Positions 1 through 12,080 of a DNA stretch of 21,268 bases are shown one piece after another. The stretch spans positions 1-21,268 of the forward strand of contig JADHYX010000381.1 of NCBI GenBank assembly GCA_027604685.1, written 5' to 3'. The notes below the pieces were generated by a model. It made no database searches and had not been told where the DNA came from. It saw only the letters and a program-made list of their open reading frames with translations. Positions within the stretch are counted from its first letter, which is position 1, and each line of letters opens with the position of its first letter. A program made the translations under genes and the position numbers. The DNA is from Lobulomyces angularis. Lineage: Eukaryota > Chytridiomycota > Chytridiomycetes > Lobulomycetales > Lobulomycetaceae.

Positions 1-40
1 TTTTTTTTTTTTTTTTTTTAAAAAAATATTTCAACTCTAT

Positions 41-1326
41 ATGATAATAACTTTTATATACCTTACTTTTCTACTTATGGGATTGATTTTTCTAATTTAC
101 CCTTTAATTTTAAACTTACAACATTTTAATTCTTTAAACGTTTTGATTGTGTGCCTAATTGTTACTTGTATTGGTTCTATGATCTATACTATGAGCGTAG
201 ATCCTATGCATCCGAAAGTTAAAAAGTTAAATGTTCCCAGAAACAGAAAATTTATTAAGGAAGCTGGAGTGGTAAGTGAAAATTTTTTTTAAAAATTAAA
301 GTGATTATATTTAATTTAAAGCTTTATTTATTAAAACATTTTCATAAAAATCAATTTGTAAAAGACATCTCATTTTAATTTTCAAAATTTTTTTTTTTTT
401 TTTAAATTCATACATAAAATAATTGTTTTTTTTTAAAAAGCCTGTAATATTAGATGGATTTTGTAGAATTTGTCAAGTTTATGTTGACAGTAAGACGAAG
501 CACTGCAAGCCTTGTAATAAGTGTATCAGTGAATTTGACGTAAATATAAACCTAATTTTATTTTGTTTTATTTTTTTGTTTTTATTTTGATTTTCAGCAT
601 CACTGCCAGTTTTTATCTACTTGTATCGGATCAAAGAACTACCTTAGTTTTTGTATTTGTGTTTTTTCTGGTCTTCTTGTTACTACTTTGTTGAGTATTT
701 TATCAACTTACCTTTTGTACCTAGCAGTTTTTAACAATATTATATTTAACTTTGCAGGTAATCATAAAAGTTTTTTTTTTTTTTAATTCAACATTAATTT
801 TCTTTTTAGTGAATAATTCAATATTGAAAAATGTAAACTCAACCATATTTATTATGATCCTAATAATTATATATGGTGTATTAAATATCGTCGGCATCTT
901 ATTTTTCATAAATTTAATTCAATTTCACATTAAATTATGTAAGAATTAAAAAATTTTAAACAAATTTTTATTGTTTTATTATTGAATTTTTTATTATTCT
1001 ATTTGTTTTTTTTTTTTTTTTCATTAGGGTATTACAATTTATCGACTTATGATTACTTGGATAGAAAAGAAGCAAAGAAATGTAACTATACTATTTATTT
1101 TAATTGCTGTAGTGATATTGAATTTTTTATATTGTTAGATGATCCTCACGGATTTAAAACAGATCCTACTGTTCCACAAAAAAATAAAGATATCATTAAA
1201 AGTAATAGAAGGCCTAGATTGTATAGATGTGGTTTTGGTCATGAAGGTGATGAAGACTTTGATCATCCAAGTGCAGTAAAAGATATTGAATATGGCTTAC
1301 CAATAGTGGAAATTAGTGAAAAATAA
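41..1326 (+). CDS. DHHC-type protein S-acyltransferase (palmitoyltransferase), ZDHHC1/11-like
   Basis: Transfers a palmitoyl group to protein cysteines at endomembranes. Five exons (41-271, 441-539, 598-757, 810-938, 1028-1326) join in frame to 305 aa. Two membrane segments lie near residues 2-22 and 30-50. They are followed by the Cys-rich domain (FCRICQVYVDSKTKHCKPC and onward) and the catalytic D110-H-H-C113, then two more membrane segments near 125-150 and 170-200. STYDY at about 212 sits where the family has its TTxE motif. The phrasing around CNKC and DHHC, then CIGSKNY, resembles ZDHHC1/11. Unusually, QF follows DHHC where the family usually has PW, and an intron separates the D from the HHC. 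No upstream in-frame stop is visible, so an earlier start or exon outside the window is possible. However, ATG 41 follows an A-rich leader and both expected N-terminal helices are present. Confidence 0.9.
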
Positions 1327-1529
1327 GAAGGATTTTTCTATTTCGTTTATCACAGTTTTTCCAAACCATAGACCAATTTAAGATTAGTTTTTTTTTTGAA
1401 CTATTTTTTAAAAAATATAAAGTGTACTATAATTCATGAAAAATAGTTAAGTTTATAAAATTTAAATAGATAACAAAGAGCTAAAAAAAAAATTAATAGA
1501 AAAAAATTAAAAAAAAAAAAAAAAAAAAT
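1327..1529. promoter_or_regulatory. intergenic spacer with A-rich leader before the CHERP-like gene
   Basis: This 203-nt AT-rich spacer separates two co-oriented genes. It ends in a run of about 20 A directly before ATG 1530. Similar A-rich leaders precede several other start codons in the window. No TATA box or other motif can be assigned with confidence. Confidence 0.4.
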
Positions 1530-3128
1530 ATGAACCCAGATCAACTTGAAAAGGAATTTCAAAGTTTACTCAATTTAATTCTAAAAGATTGTTCAGAAGT
1601 AAATATTCGAAATGGAAAAGGTAATAATAATATTTTATTTCTTATTTTTAAATTATTGTTTTCATAAACAAATTTAATTCTTATGCAATTTTTTTTTTTT
1701 GTTTTTATGATTGTGAAAACTATGTTTTCATTTTTTTGATTGTTATCAATACTAAAAAAAAAAAAAGTAAAAATTTTAATTAATTACAAGAAAAAATTAT
1801 AAAATAAATAGATTGGGTTTTTAAAAACTGCAGTCAACCGACACAACAAAAATATTTACAAACAATAGTAATAAAAAATTTGATGACAAAAGTTCCAAGT
1901 AACTTGAAACTTAATGTGATATATTTTATAAACGACTTGTTGTTCCATGCAAAAAAGAAAAATTTTGCTTTTTTTTTTGTTGTAATTTTTGATGTTATTT
2001 TTGAATTTTTTTTGGATATTTTAAAAATTGGTAATTTCTTTTTCTTAAAGTTCTAAAATTAAAATTTTTTATTTTTTAATTTTTTATTATTTTTTTTGGT
2101 TAGGGGATGATAAAGTCATCAAAAAAGTTTTAAAAGTTTTAAATATTTGGAAAGAAAAAAAGTAAGGAAGATTTTAAAAAAAAAAAAAATTTAATTTTTC
2201 TATATGTATCTATATCTATATATATTTATATATTGTTTTTTTTTAATTACTTTTTTTTTTTTTTGAAAAAAAAAAGATATTTTGAAGAAGATCATTTTAA
2301 CAAGTTTATAAATTTATTTTATGATGGATTAAATTTGGAGGAAGAAAATCATTTTCAAAAAGAAACGCAAGTTAAGGAAGGAGATTCTGAAATTAACGAT
2401 CCGAAAAAGCAACAATTAAATCTGCCCTTTCAACCTCAATTATCACAGCAACAACAGCAGCCTAAGTTTATGAATCATCCAGCACAAATGTTAGCGCCAC
2501 GAATGCAAAGTGTTAATCAGTCTCATTACAATCAATTTCCACAATCCCCACCAATGGGAGCTCCACATATGCTACAGCAACAGTTTTTGGCTACTCAACA
2601 ATTGCAACAACAACAGTTTTTTCAGCAACAGCAAATCCAACGACAACAATTCATGCAACAGCAACAATTTATGAACAATGCTGGGATGCCACCTCATCCC
2701 CCACATTTTAACCCAAGCTTTAATCCTGCATTAAATCCACCAATGCCACATCCTGTAGGTGTCATTCCTGCTCAAGTGCCACCTCCACCACCTGTTGTTC
2801 AAGAACCATGGAAGCTACCAGCAGCAATTATGGTGGATTTGTGTAAAAATGTAATAAAGATTTTATTGATACTTCTTTAATACAATATTTTATTTTTTTT
2901 CTGTAGCAAACAACTAGAAAACCATATGAACCACTACAAAAAAAAATACCACCACCGAATTTTAAACCAATAGAAGAATCAGTCTTTATAGAATTTTATT
3001 CAGGGCTAGAAAAATTTAAAGAGGAAAAAAAAAATAAAAATTTGAAAAAAGATAATAATGCCAATGATGAGGATGAATTAAAAAATAACAAGTTTTATGA
3101 TGATGGGTTTGAAATTGGCTATTTGTAG
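1530..3128 (+). CDS. CHERP: CHERP-like protein: CID (RNA polymerase II CTD-interacting) domain plus Pro/Gln-rich region
   Basis: Five exons (1530-1620, 1812-2030, 2104-2161, 2277-2850, 2907-3128) give 387 aa ending in TAG. Residues 1-130 form a CID-type helical domain, with DWVFKNCS at about 31-38 and VIYFINDLLFHAKKKN at about 66-81, then a helix ending in LNIWKEKKYF. The middle is rich in Q, P and M. Near the C terminus, LPAAIMVDL, YEPL, IPPP and FYSGLEKF follow the order of a segment I recall downstream of the CID in animal CHERP. Family knowledge: CHERP is a nuclear protein associated with the U2 snRNP and pre-mRNA splicing. This version has no N-terminal SURP domain and no G-patch, so it looks like a reduced form. 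Another CID protein (SCAF or Pcf11 type) is less likely because of the C-terminal match. Confidence 0.8.
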
Positions 3129-3686
3129 ATGCTCTTTTTTTTTTTCTTATTTTATTTTTATGTAAATTTTTTTTTTTTTTTGTTTTCTTTAAAAAAATAT
3201 AGAGAATTACGAAAAAGAAAATAATAATAGTAATAATAATTATATATAACTAGAAAACGTTGTTTATTTTTTTTCCAAGTTTGTTATCAAGAATAGTTTT
3301 ATTTAAGTTTGGAATATCCCAAACTGGTATCAAAGTTAAAAATGTGTATATTATATTAATTGGATATTAATCAAAAAATTATACCAAAATTATATAAAGT
3401 TTTTTTGAATAAAACGTAACAAAAATATATTTACCAATTAAAAAAATAAAATAAAAAATAGTTGGTTTTACCAAATTTTAGTAACCATTTAATTTCTTTT
3501 TAATATATTCAGGTGTTTAAATTTTTCTGATACTTACATTAAGTATAATATCGTTAGAGCATTAGTGGATTATTAATAAAAATTTAAGATAAAACGAATT
3601 AAGGAAACAGTATGCCTATTCTTGTGAAAGGGAACAATAGAAATCCATGTGTGTAACATTGTCTAAGAAGGTAATGCTCAAACACT
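3129..3686. other. intergenic region, no gene recognised
   Basis: This AT-rich spacer lies between two plus-strand genes. I see no open frame with coding character. A short inverted repeat is present: AGTTTGG at 3306-3312 against CCAAACT at 3319-3325, with a 6-nt loop. The last 90 nt before the kinase start are less AT-rich and may hold the promoter or 5' UTR. Confidence 0.5.
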
Positions 3687-5252
<1,566 letters not shown>

Positions 5253-5675
5253 ATACCTTTTTTAGAGATATGAATGTATCTCTAACAACAACAATACCCT
5301 CCTAATGGTTTTTTTTTTTTTCATTTACTTTAAATATTTCATTAGGGTGCATATTTTATATAAAAAAAATAAAAAAAAAAAAAGGGATGCTTTTGTTTCT
5401 TAATTTATAGTTTAAATATAAAAAATAAAAATTAAGAAATTCTTGAAAATGTTGTTAATTTTTTTATTAAAAATTCATTTTAACTCTTTTTCTTTTTTAT
5501 TTTTTAAGTTTCTATTTGTATCCAACCTTTCAAACTTTGAATAACAACTATTTAATTTTTCTTTTTTTATGGCTTCACTTTTAAATCTTTTACAACAATG
5601 TTTTAAATTGTACATAGAAAATTTGTGATTGGTTTAAGAAAATAAAATTTTTTTTTTTTTAACTTTTAACAAAAA
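5253..5675. other. intergenic region, no gene recognised
   Basis: This 423-nt AT-rich spacer contains poly-T and poly-A runs, including an A-rich run at 5366-5383. It separates two co-oriented genes. I see no coding frame, RNA gene or clear promoter motif. Confidence 0.5.
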
Positions 5676-8129
5676 ATGTCTGAAAGGAATCCTTCGCAGG
5701 ACTTTACTGACAGATTAGCTGAATTAAAATTAAGAATTTTAAGAGAAAGAGTACAATCTTTAAACAACAAAAAAAAAATAATTGTAGGTAAATAGATATT
5801 CATATACTATGAATAATTATTTAAACAAATATAAATTTCAGATGACTTTGTATATGTACCGAAGTTAAAGGAAACGGCTTATTTGAATCAAAGCTATTTT
5901 CAGCAACAACCAAACGAAGAAAAGCAGGAAAACTTGATTACCGAAAATAATAAATTACCGTATTTAAATAAAAGCGCTAACAAAATACCAATAAAAAACG
6001 ATTTTAAAGAAAAAGAACAAGAAGATTCGTATGATAAAGTGACAAATGTTGAGGAATTAAGAGGAAACAGTGCTATCTATGTTAAAAACAATGAAGTATA
6101 ACTTACTTGTGTTTTTTTTATTTTTTTTGTATTAAATAGGCTAAAATAAATAATTCTACTGTAGAAATTCAAAAATCAAAACCTTGCTCAAGTGAAAGCG
6201 TATGTAAGCATCGTGAAGAAAGTCATCAGAGAGACGATAAATTGGGTCTTAATATGGAAGGTGAGCTTGGAATTAAGAAAAACAAAAAAAGTTTTTATTC
6301 TATTTATTTTTTAGAAATGATTAGAAATGTGACAATGCAAAATTTTCAACTTCAACAAATGATTTTACAAAATACTTTAATTTCTCAAGTTGGAAAGATC
6401 AACAATTCTCAAGCGTTACCTTCAGAGTAAAAAAAAAATTTATTTTAACCTTTTAGATTTTTGTTTTTTAACTTTTTTCTAGAATCTTTACTCAAAACAA
6501 ACAACCTTTCGCGCAACAGCAACAAAAATCTTTATTTTTGGTTAATGAATTCACTCAAACTGAAAGAACACAGGAGAATTTAAATAAAGTGGAAAATACA
6601 AAAAGTGAAGCGCTAAAACCGAGGTATGCATATCCTTTCAATAATAAAAAAACAGAGAAAACTTAAAAAGGGTTGTTTAATTTTTTATAAACAATAAAAC
6701 AGAAAGCGAACAGCAATATTAAAAAAGAGCCTAAGAGCAGCATTTCTTGCTGTGTTTTTCGTGTCATTTTTAAAACATTTGGTAAGAAAGAGAAAAATTT
6801 AATAAATGCAGGCCATTTAAAATGCTTTTTTGTTAGTTGTTAAAGAAAAAAAAACTCCCGAAAAGAATATCAAGAGCAATGTTGATAACTAGTGAAGGAC
6901 TTTTGAAAAAACATTACAAAAAGTTGATTGAATTCCATTCTGCTATTGCAGAAATTGCCTTGTGTTCCAAAGATGGTGGATTGATTATGGTGAATTAAGA
7001 AAAATAAATTTAAAAAAAGAAAAATAAATTTAAAAAAAATAATACCAAAAAAAAAAAGGGAAAAGATTCATTTTTTCAAAGTAATAAAGTAGGGGAAACC
7101 TGTTTAAAAAAAGTATTACATCACCTAACTTCTTGTATTGAACAGGTAATTTTATTTGTAAAAAATTTAGGAATTTAATAAAACATTCTTTAGATATCAT
7201 TTGAAGACCTTGTGTCAAAATATGGAAACACTAGTCCAATTATAACTGTTTTGAAACTAATAGTAACAGGTGAAGGGATACCTCCCTATTTTCTTTGGAC
7301 AGGAAATGACTGTTTAATTAATCTTTCAAACAATAATCAAAACTACGAAAATAATAATCTAGAAAATGGAAATGTTGTGATCAGCAATCCTAACCAAATA
7401 AAAACAGCTATTATTTATTTTCTAATTTTAAAAAATTTAGTCATCAAAGTACTTAAAATTTTTATATTTTATATTTTCGTTAAAGTTTTGTAAATTTTTT
7501 TAATTTATTTTTAGCTGCTTTTGCAACCTGTTGAATCCAATTTAATTTCAAAGTATAATTTAAAAGTTGTCAAAAATTTAAAATCAGTATCTATGTTCAT
7601 ATATTACATCGGTAAGGTTTTTTTTTTAAAAAAAAAAAGGAGATAAAAAAAAAAAAATAATACAATCAAATCAGTTGGGGGATAAATTAAATATAATTAA
7701 CAAAATAAAAATAGTTTACACCATTTGCAAGCCTTTAGATTTGATATCAAGTCCACCTGTAACTACCTTTTGTCCAGAATTTGAAAATTTGCTGGATTCT
7801 ATAGAGGAAAAATTTTTGGAATTGGAACAAAAAAAAAAAACTAACAACACTACTACAGAAAGTAATTTAAACAATTCATTTAGAGGTTTAGATTCGTTTT
7901 CTTCAAAAAAAAATTTTACCCATTATGATAAGCAGTTCTTAAAACTATCCAAAAGTCTGCAATTCAGTTTAGAGGATAGTCAACAGAGAATTGGACTTTG
8001 GGTCACTTCAATGCTTGTAAGTAACCAGAAAATTGATTTTTTTCTTTGACCCCATTCCTATTTTTAATATTATTTGATTTTTTTTTTTAAAAGGTTGATA
8101 TTAGGAATTCCTGTCACACTGATTATTGA
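5676..8129 (+). CDS. Unrecognised 587-aa protein with one membrane segment and coiled-coil/helical regions
   Basis: Twelve exons join in frame: 5676-5787, 5842-6095, 6140-6260, 6315-6426, 6483-6623, 6703-6781, 6837-6989, 7059-7145, 7194-7448, 7515-7586, 7675-8016 and 8094-8129. I do not recognise the family. The N-terminal 40 residues are a charged helix. Residues up to about 200 are hydrophilic and disordered. A helix reading MQNFQLQQMILQNTLISQVG follows. One hydrophobic segment (AAFLAVFFVSFLKHL, about 258-272) precedes a basic stretch and a mostly helical C-terminal half. The donor at 7587 was preferred over the stronger GTAAGG at 7612, because the latter gives a frame break with the acceptor at 7674. 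The donor at 7449 (GTACTT) is also a choice. The gene ends TGA directly followed by TAA. It is expressed-looking by frame conservation across eleven introns, but the function is unknown. The product is probably membrane-anchored. Confidence 0.65.
7001..7040 (+). repeat. 20-nt tandem duplication inside an intron
   Basis: Two adjacent, nearly identical AT-rich 20-mers (7001-7020 and 7021-7040; the second differs only in its last two bases) lie in the intron 6990-7058 of the unrecognised membrane protein gene. Confidence 0.7.
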
Positions 8130-8603
8130 TAATATATATTAAAATAATAAACACCAAAAAAAGAAAAAATTTTATAATTTCGTCAAAATAATGTGTGATG
8201 TTAATTTCCTTTACTTAAAATTCAAAAAAAATTTTTTTTTTTTTTGCTGCTTATTCCAATAATTTGTAATTTGGATGATTTTTTCTTAATTAGATGTGAA
8301 GCGTCCTACCTCGAAACATCTAACTGCTTGATTATTTCCAGCATTTTGTTTTAAAAGGTTGTTGTTCTTCAAAAACAACTTCTTTATTATTTCTGTGATA
8401 GATTTAAATCACGAAATTATAATAGAAATTTTTAATTTTTAATAATTTTTACACGAAAGTTTTTTTCTGAGTTTGAATTACACCTTAAAAAAAAATTAAG
8501 AAAAAAAAATTTTAAAAAAAAAATAATAATAATATAAAATTGACAAAAAAAATTAAAAAAAACAAAAAAAAAATTTATTGAAAAAAAAAAAAAAGAAAAA
8601 ATT
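8130..8603. other. intergenic region with three clustered inverted repeats; possible structured RNA
   Basis: The spacer before UNC119 holds a less AT-rich island at about 8281-8415 with three consecutive inverted repeats. TAGATGT at 8291-8297 pairs with ACATCTA at 8316-8322. GTTGTT at 8358-8363 pairs with AACAAC at 8374-8379. GTGAT at 8395-8399 pairs with ATCAC at 8408-8412. No tRNA, snRNA or box C/D pattern is convincing. The last 150 nt are extremely A-rich and run into the UNC119 start. Confidence 0.35.
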
Positions 8604-9571
8604 ATGGCAGCAATATTGAAAAAACATAAAATTAAATCCGATGAAGATGTACGAGGAAATAAAGAAAAGACTTTTACAATAAGTGATATACTAAAGTAAT
8701 ACAATTTTTTTTGCAGTAAATTAATTAGTTTTATCCTACATAAAATTTTTCAATATTGGATAGGTTAAAGTCCCCTACTAGTTGTTTTCTTAGTACAAAC
8801 AAAGTTGGGTCTAGCTTAGTCCAATTTACTGAATTTAAGATTAGAGATTTAGTATCAAACTCGGAACTCTTTAGTGTAAAGAAAAATTTTGATAATAATT
8901 TTTTTAAAAGTTTGGAGAAAGGTGAGACTACTATCGAAGAATTTGGGTATTACTTAAAAAATAAAAACTAGAAGAAAAAAAAACTTTATAAACTCTAAAA
9001 ATTATTCTACATACAAAAAGTGATGCAGATAGAACGGTTCATTACAACTTTAGCAAAGATTTTTTTAAGTTAAAAACAGTCGGCACAACGTAATAAATCT
9101 GATATATACATATGTTTTTGTTTTATTTCAAAAAAAAAAAAAAAAAAAATAGTTTAGTTTTTCAAATTGGGTTAAAAGAAATTAAAAGCTTTAGGATGAT
9201 AGAAAAACACTATTTTAAAAACAAACTACTAAAAAGTTTTGATTTTAATTTTGGGTTTTGTGTAAGAAACAACTTTTTTATGAATTTTACAAACTTAATT
9301 TTTTTGTTTTGTTTTTTTTCATAGATCCCCAGTAGTACTAATGAAATAGAAACTGTATATGATTTACCAAAATTAGATGAAAAAACTAGTAAGATTTTTT
9401 TGGTTTTTATAATCCAATCTAATTATAATTTTTGCAATATAAAAATTTTTTTAATTTTAAAATTTAGTTAAGGAAATGATTGCCAATCCAAAACAAACTA
9501 CCAGTGATAGTTTTTACTTTGTCGACGATAAGTTGGTGATGCACAATAAAGCAACCTATACTTATCACTAA
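8604..9571 (+). CDS. UNC119: UNC119 family lipid-binding chaperone
   Basis: Six exons (8604-8695, 8764-8946, 9021-9089, 9153-9261, 9325-9388, 9468-9571) give 206 aa. UNC119 proteins have an immunoglobulin-like beta-sandwich that binds N-myristoylated cargo and delivers it to cilia or flagella and other membranes; ARL3/ARL2 release the cargo. Diagnostic stretches are FTEFKIRDL (about 52-60), [26 protein letters not shown] (about 127-136), [13 protein letters not shown] and the C-terminal [17 protein letters not shown] (about 185-201). These match the order and spacing of the animal protein closely. The intron at 8947-9020 removes an apparent early stop and restores the frame. The N-terminal 30 residues are charged and not conserved, as usual for the family. 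PDE6D is excluded by the FRMIE and SDSFYFVD motifs. Confidence 0.93.
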
Positions 9572-9910
9572 AACACTTTTACAAATTCTACTCTATCTTT
9601 AAATTTTTTAACTATAAAAAAAGTTTTCAATAATATAGAATAAGGTCTTTTTATATGTAGTGATGGTGTACTTCATAATAGTATTTTTTTCACAAATGAA
9701 AAATAGAAATTTTTTTTATACATGATTTAAGCTACAGCTTGCAAGATAATTACTTAAATAATGACTTACTTAATTTAAAAAGAATAATCCAGCAAGTGTC
9801 AAGTAAGCCAGTCACTAAGTACTTATATATAATACCAAATTTAGTATTTGTATGGGCCAATTCTTTTTAAATTATAAAACTAAATAGCTGCATTTATTAA
9901 AACTCATTTT
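9572..9910. other. intergenic region, no gene recognised
   Basis: This 339-nt spacer lies between the UNC119 stop and the end of a minus-strand open frame. It is AT-rich but of moderate complexity (for example AAGCT-AC-AGCTT near 9730). I could not assign an RNA gene or a reading frame. Confidence 0.4.
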
Positions 9911-10198
9911 TCATTTTGGAATAAAATGCACTTGAATACTAACAGTGTAATTTGCAAAAATTTTAGAAGCTTGATAAAGAGCAATTTGATCAATAGTCTT
10001 GATAGTTTCTTGTATGTAAGAGAATTCAGTTTTATACTTTTCACCGTATTCCTTAAGTATCTCATTAATAATAGCAGTTGTTTGAGAAGTAACTTTTGTA
10101 GTTTTAATTGATCGATTAAGAAACTTGCATATTCTAACAAAAAAATCGGAATTAATCAAACTCCATTTTTTGTTGTCAGGGTAATTTATCACAAAATA
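9911..10198 (-). CDS. Partial minus-strand gene, last exon(s), unknown function
   Basis: A 95-residue open frame reads YFVINYPDNKKW, then a helical stretch, and ends VSIQVHFIPK with a TGA stop at 9911-9913. Its residue mix is balanced and free of homopolymer translation, unlike the surrounding noise. I therefore think it is coding, although I do not recognise the family. No ATG opens this frame. A possible splice acceptor (TTTTTTTTAAG) lies just upstream at 10199-10200. Candidate upstream minus exons are 10606-10520, which encodes a hydrophobic stretch ending KPLKPC, and a frame near 10318-10215. I could not join them in phase, so the full gene remains unresolved. Confidence 0.4.
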   Translation of the reverse strand, partial: YFVINYPDNKKWSLINSDFFVRICKFLNRSIKTTKVTSQTTAIINEILKEYGEKYKTEFSYIQETIKTIDQIALYQASKIFANYTVSIQVHFIPK

Positions 10199-10624
10199 CT
10201 TAAAAAAAATGAGTACTATGAATAGTTAATCGATTTGCTTAATAAATAATTGATTGGAGTTTTGATAATGTTCGGGTATTCCAATAAAAATTTATTAAAA
10301 TTTGTAGCATGAATGCTTTTCTATTTTATAAAAAATAAAAAAAAAAGAATTGTTTTTCCTTTTTTTTTATAGTAAAAATTTAGAATTAGTTTATAAAGTA
10401 CTACAATTGTAATATATTTAGATTTTTTAATTTCCATTTTTTTTATTAATGAATTTTAATATTTTTAATTACTATTTATTTTATGTTTAAAAAGGTTATG
10501 CCCAAGCACTAATAAAAACCTGCAGGGTTTCAAGGGTTTTCTTAGGAAGTAGTTAATTATTTTGGTAATAATCGATAGTAGTTCAAAGAACAAACAGAAA
10601 AAATACCTAGAAAATTTAGAATTA

Positions 10625-12016
10625 ATGCAGTCAATAAATGAAGTTAAAGTTCCTCAAGGACTCGGTTTTTTTTTATTAATTATTTGTTTTGTAATTAATG
10701 ACCGTTTATAACTCATTAGGTAAAGTCGTTGATATTCACACTCACGTATATCTCCCTTCTTTAATGGATATACTCCGAAATAGGTATGTAATTAAAATTT
10801 ATTAAACGATATAAAAAATTAAATAGAAAAAAAGTTCCCTTCATTTTTAAAACTCCAAATGGACAAGAAAGGTATTCAATTTTTTTTTTTTTTTTTAATC
10901 ATTGTATAATAGACTGGTAATTTTACCAGATGAAGAACAGGATGAAAGTTTAACAAAAGGTCGACCAATTGGAAGTGAATATTGGTCAACTCCCCGAAAA
11001 TTACAATTTATGGATCTGCACAACATTCAAACTTCAGTTATATCAACCGCGAACCCCTGGTTGGACTTTCTAAAAGCGGAAGAACAAATTGAAGCAGCAA
11101 CTAAACTGAATAAGGACTTGAGTGATATTTGCTTGGAATCTGATAAAAGAATATATGGATTTGGAATACTACCTTTATATTCAATAAAAGCTTCCATTGA
11201 AGAGGTAAATAGAATTAAAGGACTCTTTGGTTTACGAGGAATAATTATGGTGATAAAATTTAGTATGTTATTGGGTGTATTAATTGTTATAATTTCAGGG
11301 TACTCATGGTGCTGGAAAGGGGCTGGATGACCCAAATTTAATTCCGTTGTTTGCAGAGATTGAGAGATTAGATTTAGTGATTTTTTTACATCCCCACTAT
11401 GGTATAGGAAATGACAAATTTGGACCGCATGATTTTGGTCATACATTGCCCCTTGCTTTAGGATTTACTTTTGAAACCACTATTGCAGTATCTAGACTTA
11501 TCTTGACGGGAATTTTTGACAAATTACCCAATTTGAAATTTCTTTTAGCTCATTCTGGTGGAACACTTCCATTTTTAGCTGGAAGATTAGACAGTTGCGG
11601 TAAAAAAACGAAAATTGTTCAAAAAAAAATTTAAATTTCTTTTTATAGTTATTCATGACCCCCAAATGGCCGGGAAGCTTTTAGAAAAGCCATCATTTTA
11701 TTTAAAAAAATTGTATTTTGATTCAGTTTGTTATGGAGAGAGCAGTTTAAAATGTCTATTGAATTTTACCAGTGTAGACAATGTTATGTGGGGAACAGAT
11801 AATCCATTTTTTCCACCGTTAGATGTGCAAAATGATGTATATGAAAAACCTTGGTTAAGGTAAAAATAACACAACTTTTTTTTAAATTTCTTTCTTTATG
11901 TTTCGTTTATCTTTAGTGTTGTTGAAAATTATGATTGTATGATGTATTTAGATGTGGCAGATAGAGAAAAGATTTTGTGGAAAAACGCAAATAGAATTTT
12001 AAATTTAGAGTTGTAG
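10625..12016 (+). CDS. Amidohydrolase of the ACMSD superfamily, probable iso-orotate (uracil-5-carboxylate) decarboxylase
   Basis: Seven exons (10625-10664, 10720-10783, 10827-10871, 10913-11249, 11299-11599, 11649-11859, 11917-12016) give 365 aa. Fungal iso-orotate decarboxylase removes CO2 from uracil-5-carboxylate to give uracil, the last step of thymine salvage; the enzyme is zinc-dependent. Metal-site residues are in place: H20 and H22 in VDIHTHVYLP, H193 and H195 in FLHPHYG, H247 in LLAHSGG, and D313 in WGTDNPFFPP. LPDEEQDESLTKGRPIG, ISTANPWLDF and LALGFTFETTIAVSR fit the fungal ACMSD/IDCase group. The first intron has a weak GTTTTT donor. An alternative start at ATG 10698 reads in frame through that intron and would give MTVYNSLGKVVDIHTH. 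A dioxygenase gene follows 64 bp downstream. ACMSD of tryptophan catabolism is the main alternative, but the neighbour argues for IDCase. Confidence 0.85.
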
Positions 12017-12080
12017 ATTATTATTTTTCTAATTGAAATAAATAGGGAAAATTTTTCCCATAAAACCCTAAAGAAAATCA

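Noticed and set aside
7612..7639. 28-nt intron from GTAAGG to AAAAAG in the membrane protein gene
   Set aside because: It would keep the frame but is far shorter than any other intron here; the 88-nt intron 7587-7674 also keeps the frame.
8432..8704. Minus-strand Phe/Ile-rich frame before UNC119
   Set aside because: It is the complement of the A-rich leader and first UNC119 exon; the residue content is homopolymer noise.
9926..10111. Plus-strand open frame opposite the 9911-10198 minus frame
   Set aside because: It begins and ends within the more convincing minus frame, has no splice partner and reads as a shadow of it.
11027..11446. Minus-strand 139-residue frame inside the decarboxylase
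   Set aside because: The plus strand encodes a conserved enzyme with metal ligands across the same bases and introns.
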